A stretch of 64,000 bases of DNA, from contig KV424022.1 in the NCBI GenBank assembly GCA_001632435.1, forward strand, positions 1 to 64,000, given 5' to 3'. Under the pieces are notes generated by a model. It worked only from the letters and a program-made list of their open reading frames with translations. It did not search any database and was not told the origin of the DNA. Below are positions 22,997 to 31,704 of the stretch, piece by piece. Both the position numbers and the translations under genes were made by a program. Position 1 is the stretch's first letter, and each line of letters begins with the position of its first letter. Origin of the DNA: Calocera cornea HHB12733 (lineage: Eukaryota; Basidiomycota; Dacrymycetes; Dacrymycetales; Dacrymycetaceae).

Positions 22997-23665
22997 GTGC
23001 CAATTTGTGTGCGGATAATCGTAGAATGTACAGGTATCTCAGCCGTTTCACTTCATTCTTAATCTCGGCATTTAATATCCTTGTCCACGTAGCACTTTCT
23101 ATCACAGTCGTTCGATTGATCGCCGATCGACTTCGGACAACAGGTTATGAACAAGGCAAAAGTGACGCCGTCAGGATGCTTCGTTCAAACTCATGCACTC
23201 GATCGGATCACTTGGGGCTTCCACATCTCCCCCTTGGCGCTCTGGGACGACTTCCTACCTGGGAAAGGTAAGGGATGGAACAGTAGGGTTGGACCTACGA
23301 GGGGAGGCACCCTTGTTAGTCGATTCTCCTCTATCACAAAGATACCCTGGCATCATCTTTAACAATCCACCAAGTCTGATCCTACCAACCATCTTATCTA
23401 ACATCAGTGTGGTCCTCTTTCCGGATGGTATCTTTATATTTCCTTCAAGTTATCAAGAAATCGAAGAATCTGATGACGCTGCAGTTCGGCCGAACTTTGG
23501 ATAAACCGACCCTTCCGCATGCGGGCACTGCCTTCATCAATACAACCCTATCACTTGCTCTTGTCCCGTTGTCCGGAATCATATCTCTATCGCCAATGAG
23601 GCACTGTGACGGAACAGCAACCCCATCTCACTCCGATTGATCTCATTCATCGCAACCAAGCTCAA
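22997..23665. promoter_or_regulatory. 5' flank of WW copy B
   Basis: No gene. Parts of 23300-23640 align with the 5' flank of copy C. TCTTTAACAA-CCA-CAAG-CTGAT (23356-23380) matches 26076-26100, and the ATATTTC...TTATCAA...TCGAA...TGATGA-GCTGCA block (23437-23485) matches 26155-26205. This suggests promoters were duplicated together with the coding regions. Confidence 0.5.
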
Positions 23666-23740
23666 ATGTTACGGCAGACCAAGAAGAATGAAGAGGCGCC
23701 GCCGGCCTGGAGTGACCCTAGGCCTAGTGTCGGGGACGAA

Positions 23741-24331
23741 CATCTGTAAAAACGGCAGGACCCTCATCGGTAAAAACCTCCCGCTATGGTAGCAGGGGTC
23801 CCTATGACTGCTATGGCGGCTATGGACATGTTGGCAAGGTCCGTTCTAGCTGCAAAGAGTAATGAAGTCAAGGCTGATGGATGGTCACAGGGTGGTCATG
23901 TGGTTTTTTGGGCAGTGTGCAGACATCTAAGCCCTTCTTAAAGCCATGAATAGTGTGCATAGTGGCACTATGTAAGGGGGGGGGAAGGCTATGAGTGCTA
24001 GGACCCCTATGAGTGCTACATAGCCATATATAGCTAGGTGTGCTTTTACCGATGCTGATAGCAGGGGTCCCTATGAGCGCTATAGATGCTATGGATAACT
24101 TTTTCGAGCACGATTTTGCCGTCTACAAAAGTCCCTCTTTCTCCAAACTTGTTCAGGCATGTAGCCAACATGTGTTTGGCACTTCTTCTGCATAAATATC
24201 ATAAAACTGGGAGTTTTTCAAAGTGCACAAAGTACAGGACACGATGCTATATAAAGGCAGGATTGCAATGGGTGCTAGGACCCCTATATAGGCTACATAG
24301 CCACAATAGACAAGGTTGTTTTTTACTGATG
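23741..24331. mobile_element. Outer MITE inserted in WW copy B
   Basis: Ends are CATCTGTAAAAA and TTTTTTACTGATG, imperfect inverted repeats. The subterminal ATAGCAGGGGTCCCTAT and GTGCTAGGACCCCTATA blocks also face each other. Flanks read GACGAA and AACCAAG, consistent with a 2-bp AA target duplication. Removing the insertion restores the frame shared with copy A. No protein is encoded. Without the inner element its own length is about 299 bp. Confidence 0.75.
23765..24054. mobile_element. Inner MITE nested in the outer one
   Basis: 290 bp bounded by CATCGGTAAAAA and TTTTACCGATG, with the same subterminal TAGCAGGGGTCC / GGACCCCTATGAGTGCTA blocks as the outer element. Flanks ACCCT and CTGAT fit a 2-bp CT target duplication. 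The similar ends and size show that outer and inner copies belong to one family. Confidence 0.72.
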
Positions 24332-25263
24332 AACCAAGCGATCCCAAGAATATCGTTACCCTTTGGCCATGTTGCATTCAAATTGCTGGTCAGCCACTTT
24401 TCGGGAAGGAACGCATGCCTGGATGGCTTCCTCCCAGATGGGAGAAATGTCGAGGGAGGGTTGCAGTATGGTGGTATGACCATCAAAATGGTGTGCCCAT
24501 AGTGGATAATCCCCGCGGTGAAGGGGCGAACCACCAGACAAAAGGGCTTCCTGCTGGCTGGCAGTTGTGTGGCAACGTGCTCAACAGAGATACCTACTAT
24601 TACAACAAGAAGACGCACCAAAAGAGCCACATCCACCCTCGTCATCCTGCAATGGCGAATCCGGAACCATTGCCCCCCAATTGGGAATTGGCGGTGACTG
24701 CGGACAAGCGCAGAGTCTACTTTGTCGATAACAACACCAATACAACGATGTGGGAAGATCCCCGGGTACAGCCGGTTGCTAGTCACGATTCTTGTGCACG
24801 GAGCCCAAGCGTGGACGACAGGTTGCTCGACCAACCCCCAGATGCCACACGAACCACGCCTGTACCCTTGGGCCAGCCCCCCGATGTGATACAACCCTCC
24901 ATCGATGCTCAGCCCAACAGCCATGATCACATACTACACCTGTCATTCAATGATGTTTTTAAAGAGCTGGAAACCAACCCGTTCGCTGTTTATGATACAG
25001 AATCAATGGCCGAAGGCAGCCGGGCGCTATCGTCCCCCTTCATGTTGGCTTACGCGCCGGGCACAGTGGAGCACAATCTCTTTCTTGGTGATAGCAACCC
25101 CAAGCCTAATCAACAGCGCAATCCGTTCAGATCCGCGATACCATCAGAGCGTGACCTACGATTTAACCCGTCAAGATCGCGGGAACAGCAGACAAGACTT
25201 GTCTCTCCCACGGCAGGCGTCGACCCCGGCCGTCGGGTGCGGGCACACATGAGCGATCTCTGA

Positions 25264-25613
25264 AGGGTCAGCTGAATGCATGGCTACCACGAGGGTCCCT
25301 TGCGGTACAATCCTTGGGGTGATACTCGCGGGATGTACAGTACAAGTGTCTGAGTCATTTTAGCATGTTCCTTATTTTGGTACATGTAATGCCAGCCTCT
25401 GCCTGGACTTCCCTTTACAGACGTCGTTGGGTTGATTGTGGAAGCTGGTATCAATCCCTGCTCAAGATTCCGAGGCTAAATCATGCTTAGATGTTATTCT
25501 GATCCTGAACGTAGGGCGGAACACTTTCGACTGGTAGGCTCCCTTCACAGAGCTGCAGAACAGCCTCGTACCTTTGCACGGAATAGAAAGGGTTGGCCGA
25601 GGGAGTTGGTACA
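25264..25613. other. Gene-free stretch after copy B
   Basis: 3' flank of copy B. No gene or repeat was recognised. Confidence 0.4.
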
Positions 25614-25992
25614 AGATGCGTGCCCTGTGCCCTGTGCCCTGACGCGCGTCGGAGGCAAATGTGGACCCTACCTACCTAAAGTAGTAATTTTGGACTCAAG
25701 GCTATGGGCTTGCGCCCATAGCCTTGCCTGGTCTTTTGTTCTTAAAATTGTTATAGATAATATTATCACCCTAACCCTAACCCACCCCTAACCCTAACCT
25801 CAACCCATCCCCAACCCGAACCTTGCTCCACTCGCTTCTCCTAACTAGTACCCTAACACATGCATCCTAACCCGGTAGGCAGAAGGGCACCCTGAGGCAG
25901 CGCTCCGAGTTTTCAAAAATCTCCTTTTTTGGCAGTGCGGAGGTATATTGCCTCCGGCGCGCGTGAGGGCACAGGGCACAGGGCACGCATCT
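25614..25992. mobile_element. Inverted-repeat element carrying telomere-like repeats
   Basis: 379 bp. The ends (25614-25658 and 25948-25992) are about 45-bp inverted repeats with only a few mismatches, containing three tandem GTGCCCT units, then ACGCGCG and CGGAGGCAA. Inside are a perfect 13-bp hairpin (CAAGGCTATGGGC, loop TTGC) near 25699 and a CCCTAA-type array. It lies directly upstream of the copy C promoter module. No coding sequence. Confidence 0.7.
25769..25799. repeat. Interstitial telomere-like CCCTAA repeat
   Basis: Four CCCTAA units in two pairs separated by CCCAC, followed by degenerate CCCAACCC words. TTAGGG is the usual basidiomycete telomere repeat, so this is an internal telomere-like tract. 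Confidence 0.75.
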
Positions 25993-26004
25993 CGTCGTAA
26001 CTCC

Positions 26005-26033
26005 GGCCGAGGAGGGGACGCGCCTGATTGGTC
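26005..26033 (+). promoter_or_regulatory. CCAAT-type module upstream of WW copy C
   Basis: Matches 21701-21729 at 26 of 29 positions (core ACGCGCCTGATTGGTC) and lies about 390 bp before the copy C start. The following 26076-26205 aligns with the copy B flank. Likely a conserved promoter block of the family. Confidence 0.5.
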
Positions 26034-26405
26034 CACTTCAACTTGCCTCATACAGTATCACGAAGATGACAATTGTCTTTAACAACCATCCAAGCCTGAT
26101 ATAGGAGTAATCTTGCCTGATCACACCACAATCTTCTCTCCAGCTAGCGCGTGCATATTTCCCCCGACTTATCAATGAATCGAATAACTTGATGATGCTG
26201 CATTCGACTACTGAGGATAGATCCGCCCTGTACCGCACTCTGAGAAGCCCCTCACAGCCACTGATATGGCTTTCGCAATGCGCAATTGCCTCCGGGCACG
26301 GACACCTTAACGCGACCATTCATCCTCGACCACTATCAACTTAGGTCTGCGACGGTTATACGACAGTCGCAATCCATAGTATTGGCCGCCCTACCATCGG
26401 CTGCC

Positions 26406-27383
26406 ATGTCCCAGGGAGGAGGGGACCTCGTCTATAACCATGCTGTCGATAAAATCATCAGGCCTGGGGCGAGACTGTGGAGTAGGCTCGGAACGTTCAT
26501 CAAGGGGAAAGGCTTCCTTCCCGAAGGCTGGGAAAGACAAGACACGAACGGCATCATCGGAGCTGTGGACAAATTAACCGGTACAAAGTATCAGCTCGCC
26601 TACACGGACGAGTTGGCGGCGGACTACCATCCTATGGCTCCCCTTTCCGACTTCGTTCCGAACCCATCAGTGTCTTACTGGAATCCATTCACTGGGCGAC
26701 GGGGCGAAGGCGTACCTCTCCCGTCTGAATGGGAGGTCAAATGGGCTATTGATGAAGGAACCATCATGTTCTTTAATCGGGATACCGGAGAGAGGCGAAG
26801 GAGGGATCCAAGACAAAACCCTGACACAATGTTGCAAGCTTTGCCCTCTCGAAGACACGAGCCGATCGGCCGAAATAGTGCCGATAGAGACGACACACAC
26901 GACCTCAGGGCAACTGTAGAGGAGCCTTCAGACTACGTGTCCGATGAAGAGCTGCCAACGTTCGTGTCCAGTGATGACAAGCCCCGAGCGTTCTGGTTCG
27001 ATGACGTCTACCGCCTCGATCAGAACGATGTTGTGCCGTCTGGGTCAACCTCTCTAATGGGCATGCCCCAGGGTGGTACACCCGTAAACATCACTCAGCA
27101 GTCGACTGCTCCAGTACTTTTCGACAGGTCTCCGTCTCAAGAAGAGGCTAATGGATGGCCCTCCTTCGCCGATATTTACGAGACGCCTGAAAACGGCTTT
27201 GCAGCAATTGAACACTCTTACTCTCCGCGATCAACGCATGGGCCGAATCCGTTCAGAAGTGACTACCTATCCGCTGAATACCATCAACCACGTCCATCAA
27301 AATCCGAAGTTCCAGTTACCCCATCGACGTTCAGAGGAGGGAAACCGCGTCGTCGCGTACGGGCATACTTGAGCGACCTGTGA
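26406..27383 (+). CDS. WW-domain family copy C
   Basis: Single exon, 325 residues. The ATG at 26406 is chosen because the protein then aligns with copy D from its first residue (MSQGGG versus MSEGRG). Upstream in-frame sequence belongs to the leader. A WW-like module GFLPEGWERQDT lies near residue 40. A second, degenerate WW domain lies near 105-140 (VPLPSEWEVKWAIDEG, then FFNRDTGERRRRDPRQ), with the second Trp replaced. Boxes follow in order: FWFDDVYRLD near residue 200, PSFADIYETPE near 255, the NPF box GPNPFRSDY near 283 and the C-terminus RRRVRAYLSDL. No membrane segment or signal peptide is visible. WW domains bind proline-rich or phosphorylated peptides and NPF motifs bind EH domains, so a cytoplasmic adaptor is possible. 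Actual function is unknown. Confidence 0.82.
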   Translation: MSQGGGDLVYNHAVDKIIRPGARLWSRLGTFIKGKGFLPEGWERQDTNGIIGAVDKLTGTKYQLAYTDELAADYHPMAPLSDFVPNPSVSYWNPFTGRRGEGVPLPSEWEVKWAIDEGTIMFFNRDTGERRRRDPRQNPDTMLQALPSRRHEPIGRNSADRDDTHDLRATVEEPSDYVSDEELPTFVSSDDKPRAFWFDDVYRLDQNDVVPSGSTSLMGMPQGGTPVNITQQSTAPVLFDRSPSQEEANGWPSFADIYETPENGFAAIEHSYSPRSTHGPNPFRSDYLSAEYHQPRPSKSEVPVTPSTFRGGKPRRRVRAYLSDL

Positions 27384-27499
27384 ATGAGCGTGACTAGCCG
27401 TATTGGCATGGAACGATCACTCTATTGGATAGCACAGGGGTGGTGAGTTTCACTTCAAGTCTTTGACAGCTACTTGATATCGGGCTGCATAGGAGGTGC

Positions 27500-28005
27500 G
27501 TGGCTCGAGCTGGACCATGAGAAAGGCCGCTTTTCGGTTTGGTTCGGCTCGGGTCAAGGACCACAGACCGAACCAGAACCGCCAGAATGCTGGAAAGGCG
27601 AACTGCTGAGAAGCGTTCAGAACCGGCTCAGAACTGGTTCGGGCGATCGCGTGGAAAATGTATTGGTTATCTCCAGAATCCGCAAATTTCTGTCCGCGAT
27701 GGGCACTGACGATCCATAGCCAGGTGAGCAGGAGTATAGCCGAGCCATTCATGCAAGGTTTATCGGTCTTAAAGTGATGCCGTCTTGTACTCATGTATAC
27801 CTAGGAAGAGGGCAAAGATACTTGGCCATCGCGCGTAATCAGAATTTGCCACTTTAGTGTCCCGTTCTGGGTGCCATTCCAGAACCAGTTCTGTAACGGT
27901 CCTGAACTTGGTCGGGATCCAAAGTGAGCCAAACTGGCCAAGGTCTAAATCACCGGAGTGGTTCCAGACTGAACCGAACTGCGCCGGACCGCACACACTA
28001 GCCCC
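27500..28005. repeat. Imperfect large inverted repeat
   Basis: The arms around 27500-27710 and 27790-28005 are diverged reverse complements. CAGAACTGGTTCGGG (27629) faces CCAGAACCAGTTCTG (27881), and CGCAAATTTCTG...CGCGATGGGC faces GGCCATCGCGCGTAATCAGAATTTGCC. Both arms are rich in ACCGAACC words. It is probably an old MITE-like element between copy C and the SGNH-like gene. No gene was found in the region. Confidence 0.5.
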
Positions 28006-28075
28006 GACCGGGCACCGGCCGGACAATGCAATGCGTAGTGTGACAATAAGTAATCATGGACTATGGGCATCAGAA

Positions 28076-29173
28076 TTATGTACTAAGCGGCCAACGACGG
28101 TGGTTCCTGGCACCCATCCCCGTCTCTGACTGTGTCCTAGGTGCCACACCGAACCTCATCATTTGGTTCAGTTTGCGGTGCTCGTAGGTCTCGAAACTAC
28201 TCTCCAGGTCCACAGTGATGTCTCGGACCGTCAGACCCGTGTCAGAAAGTAACTCCACCAAATGGCCGATAGTCGTTTCCCACACTACGTGGATCGTGCT
28301 CGGGTTGAGCACGAGATATTTGGGCAGAACATCACCCGTTTCGGGTGAGGTGATGTGTGGGTTGATATCCAAGTACCGCACCCCTCCCCACTGGCTGTGC
28401 TCCGTGCAGAACTCTTCGAGCATGTGGTTGAAGTCAGCGGTCATCTTCCTCCTCGTTGCGATATCGGTGGGCGAGCGCGATTGAGCGAGGGTGACACCAG
28501 CATCCCGCCACACTTGGTGAAACGGCATGTTGTATTTGTCGTTGCATCGTTGAAGATGCGAGTCGGGGACGACAGGCATTGTAACCGAGGAGAGATATAG
28601 AGTGGAGATGAAGGGGTACGAGTCTGCTGAAGCCGGCGCCAAGCCAAATCCCTTAGAGCAGGTCGAAGCGTGATCAAGGACCGCCACGCGAGGAAGAATC
28701 TTCTCCCTCAAATAGTTCGCATATGACTCGAACACAGTCTTCACCCACGTATCCGGATCTGGAGGTTCGGTTTGGTGCATTTCGGAATCGCATACTTTGT
28801 AGAGATAGGTAACGTGTATGTCTACGTGGCCGAAGATGAGCAGCACTATACAAAGGGCGTCAGAGCATGATCTCATGGAAGAAGCGGGGCGATGGCGCAC
28901 CTGTTTCTGGTCTGGTACGGGCTAGATGCTCTAGCATAGCGGTCCCTGTCTGGCTCTTGCTGTCCTCATTGTTCAGCCCCTGAGCATGGCGGTCGTGACA
29001 GACAATCAGAAGTACACCTGTAAGACACCGAGACCCACGCTTACCTTCGCAGTCGCCCCCTTGTACTTGCACACGTTTACTTTGCTCTTGAGAAGCGTAA
29101 AAGGACCGACGAAGGAGTCACCATAGATGGTGAGCAGAGTACGACTCCTATTGGATTTGGGGGTGGCCGACAT
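28076..29173 (-). CDS. SGNH-like hydrolase family protein
   Basis: Three exons: 29173-29045, 28979-28901 and 28845-28076, giving 325 residues. Exon 1 carries the SGNH block I (LLTIYGDSFVGPFTLL). After the first join comes KGATAKGLNN, a loop typical of an uncharacterised fungal SGNH-like family, and then LIFGHVDIHVTYLYK. A late block, NPSTIHVVWE, supplies the probable catalytic histidine. Asp-x-x-His in classic form is not evident. Expected to be an intracellular hydrolase of unknown substrate. It is embedded in the WW-gene cluster on the opposite strand, facing copy C. Intron 1 could alternatively use the nearer TACAG, but that would break the conserved GATAKGLNN. Confidence 0.75.
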
Positions 29174-29330
29174 GGAGAAATGAAGAGCAGGGCCCAGGTA
29201 GAGTGGTCTGCCTAGAGGACGTGGCTGATAAGACTGCGTAGAACTGGAAGATAGAAAGGAGAGATTCAGTAGAGTTGCGCAGCGTGAGGCAACGGCGAGG
29301 CGCCCTTTGGGGGAAGGGGTCAGCAGTTCA

Positions 29331-29589
29331 GATCCGAATATAGACGGTCAACGTCGTGATAATGGCCCATCGCTCTCTTTTGCCGATATCTACGAGACAA
29401 CCGAAGTCGGATTTGCACCGTTCCATATCGCCGCAAGCCCAGTAAGGGAGAACCCCGATGAAGCGCGAGTAGGTCTCCGCTGAGAACAGTCCACAACTGG
29501 TGACAAGATCAGAAATTGCGGCCACACCCTCGACATTGGGAGGAGGAAAGACGCATCGACGAGTGCGAGTGTACGTGAGCGATCTGTGA
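29331..29589 (+). pseudogene. 3' fragment of a WW-family gene (copy D')
   Basis: Aligns with the last 280 bp of copy D: NIDGQRRDNGPSLSFADIY-like, then a frameshift after VREN and an in-frame stop. It ends in another frame with HRRVRVYVSDL and a stop. The WW-domain part is absent. It lies about 300 bp upstream of copy D in the same orientation, so it is the remnant of a tandem duplicate. Confidence 0.75.
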
Positions 29590-29890
29590 AGGCGCTTACC
29601 TAGGCATATTGGCATGGGCGATCACTCTATCAGATGGGGATGAGAACGAGTGTTCCCCTTATTAGTGACATCATATCGGGCCGGCTGATGCAATCATTTG
29701 CGTGAGGACAGTCGATCACGGGCTATAGGCACCAGAAGGACACGGAGCTCCAGGTGCTGAACTGCTTGCTACACATCGGGAGCAACTGCATGCCCTTATC
29801 CGCAGCGCGTGTTCCATCAATGATGTCTATCAGCTCCAGCTCTCTCTGTTCGTAAACCAATCCCAATACCTACTACATCCATCGACTCCC
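29590..29890. promoter_or_regulatory. Upstream region of WW copy D
   Basis: 301 bp between fragment D' and the copy D ATG. It ends in a pyrimidine-rich leader (CAGCTCTCTCTGTTCG). No other feature was seen. Confidence 0.35.
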
Positions 29891-30919
29891 ATGTCTGAGG
29901 GAAGAGGTAAACGTCTCTTCGACACCGTCGAGAAAGTCTTCGACTCTGGGTACGGTCTGGTATGGAACGACTACACCGTCCAGAAGGTCATCAACCCTGG
30001 GGTAGGACTATGGAATAGGGTCGAAGCGTGGGCGAAGGGCAAAGGCTTCCTTCCTGAAGGCTGGGAAAGACAAGACACCGACGATCGCGAGGTTCGGATT
30101 GTAGACCATCAAGGAGGTGTGGTCTACGAGATAGGCAACCACGTCCCGGAGAAGGGCTGGTATGACCTGACTCCCGTTCCCGACCTTGGCCAAAGCGACA
30201 CGGTCTCGCGGTCCTTTGTGAATCCATTCACTGGGCTATATTTCGATTTTGTCCCGTTATCTCCAGGATGGGAGGTCAAGTTAGCAAACGATCATGGGCG
30301 ACTTATCTTCTGGAATCGTAACACCGGGGAGACGTCGAAGAAGGATCCCAGGCAGCGGCCGGAAATCCCAAAGGCGCGGTCCTCACGGTGGCACGAAGGA
30401 TTCGGCAAAAAGGACGCGTATCAAGGCCTGATAATTGATGAGACAGAAAGCAACGACCTTCCAGCCTATGTGATCAGCGAAGAGGCTCAAGCGTCCATGT
30501 TCAGGGATGACAAACCGCGAGAGATCCTGTTCGACGACGTCTACGATCCTGATCGCGAGGAAGGTGCGGCCTTGGGCTCAACACCTGAGATGGCAGTGAC
30601 GCTGGCAAGTATGCCTACCGTCGACCCCCATCGCCCCATCACACTAATGACCTCTAACATAGACATTCTACGTCGTGATAACGGCGCATCGCCGTCTTTT
30701 GCGGAGATCTACGAGACCGCCGAAACCCATACGGCACCGTTCAATCTCCCCGGCTCCTCTCCGGAAGCCCCAAATGCGCGAAACCCGTTCAAGCAGCTCT
30801 ACTCATCCGCAGAGAACACCCCACTTCCATCAGCGAGATCGGAAATCGCCATCACTCCAGCGACGTTGAGAGGAGGGAAGCCGCGGCGTCGCGCCCGAGC
30901 GTACCTGAGCGATCTATGA
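29891..30919 (+). CDS. WW-domain family copy D
   Basis: Single exon, 342 residues, roughly half identical to copy C. Residues 1-40 (MSEGRGKRLFDTVEKVFDSG) are amphipathic. A WW-like LPEGWERQDTDDREV lies near residue 54 and a second WW-like LSPGWEVKLANDHG with FWNRNTGETSKKDPRQ near 120-155. Its second tryptophan is lost, as in copy C. The boxes LFDDVYDPD (near 215), PSFAEIYETAE (near 265), ARNPFKQLY (near 298) and RRRARAYLSDL (C-terminal) occur in the family order. No introns. The conserved short boxes in an otherwise diverging protein suggest peptide docking sites. Partners are unknown. Confidence 0.82.
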   Translation: MSEGRGKRLFDTVEKVFDSGYGLVWNDYTVQKVINPGVGLWNRVEAWAKGKGFLPEGWERQDTDDREVRIVDHQGGVVYEIGNHVPEKGWYDLTPVPDLGQSDTVSRSFVNPFTGLYFDFVPLSPGWEVKLANDHGRLIFWNRNTGETSKKDPRQRPEIPKARSSRWHEGFGKKDAYQGLIIDETESNDLPAYVISEEAQASMFRDDKPREILFDDVYDPDREEGAALGSTPEMAVTLASMPTVDPHRPITLMTSNIDILRRDNGASPSFAEIYETAETHTAPFNLPGSSPEAPNARNPFKQLYSSAENTPLPSARSEIAITPATLRGGKPRRRARAYLSDL

Positions 30920-31704
30920 GGGGCGCGTTCGCGGATACCCGAGTTGGATAATGGTGATCATCAAGTGCAAAGTTCAGTGCTGTTATGTTGCTACATTTCT
31001 CTTTGGGTATTCGGAGACATGTGCCTGTATAATGCTGTAGTTAGTAGTTATCGCGATGTCATTCCCAACAAGAATTGCGTCTAAGACATCACGTAAACAA
31101 TGTCGGAGCCGCGTCTCGGAGACGCGTCGCGCGTTTCATCTGTTCCCGTCAGAATCGGGCTCAGGGCACCCGCCGTCTTTCTTTGCCCCGCTGTTGTCTG
31201 TGGTGTGTTAAGACGAAAGCAATGTTGTTAATAAATAGGAGAAAGCAGTTCCTACTGCCACAGCCAGCGAATTAAGAACGTGAAACGAAGGGTTCGATCT
31301 TCCGATTCGACCGAAGCAGGCGGTGCACGTCGCTGTCCGCCTCACGCCATGCCGCGGACGGCGGCAAAAAGTGTAAGGGACGCCTGTTGGCACAGGTCAG
31401 GTTGAATAGCCAGCACCAAGCCTCGGCCATCGCTCTCCCACTGTTCCACTCTCCTTTCCGTCTCACTCTCCTCTCATACCCTCATTATCGGCATACGGAC
31501 GACCTGCGGTGGACTCTCTTGCAAACCGTCTTGGAGAGCGCGCAGACAACCCGCGAACCGCGTGCATTCAGCGCACGTTTCACGCGCGGGCGTTTGTCCT
31601 CTTCGCGGCCAGCGCGCACCCTTGTCTCTGCCCTTCGTTCATCCATCGCCAACACCTAGACGACCTCAGCATCTCATCTCTCCCCCCCACCCTCCATCGC
31701 CGCC
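30920..31704. other. Gene-free region upstream of chitin synthase
   Basis: Includes the long CT-rich leader of the chitin synthase gene (31420-31700, many TCTC and CCTC words). No ORF with family features. Confidence 0.45.

Larger units (their letters stand above)
23666..25263 (+). pseudogene. WW-domain family copy B, interrupted by nested MITEs
   Basis: The coding sequence begins MLRQTKKNEEAPPAW at 23666 and is broken after codon 25 (GAC GAA) by a 591-bp insertion (23741-24331). It resumes in the matching frame with CCA AGC GAT and stays open to the stop at 25263. Three WW-like domains follow: WLPPRWEKCRGRVAVWWYDH, LPAGWQLCGNVLNRDTYYYN and a canonical LPPNWELAV...MWEDPRV. Then come SFNDVFKELETNPF, the NPF box QRNPFRSA and the end RRVRAHMSDL. 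Apart from the insertion the frame is intact, so the insertion may be young. A shortened protein of about 282 residues could start at the ATG at 24415 and would keep all WW domains. Whether it is expressed is unknown. Confidence 0.8.
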
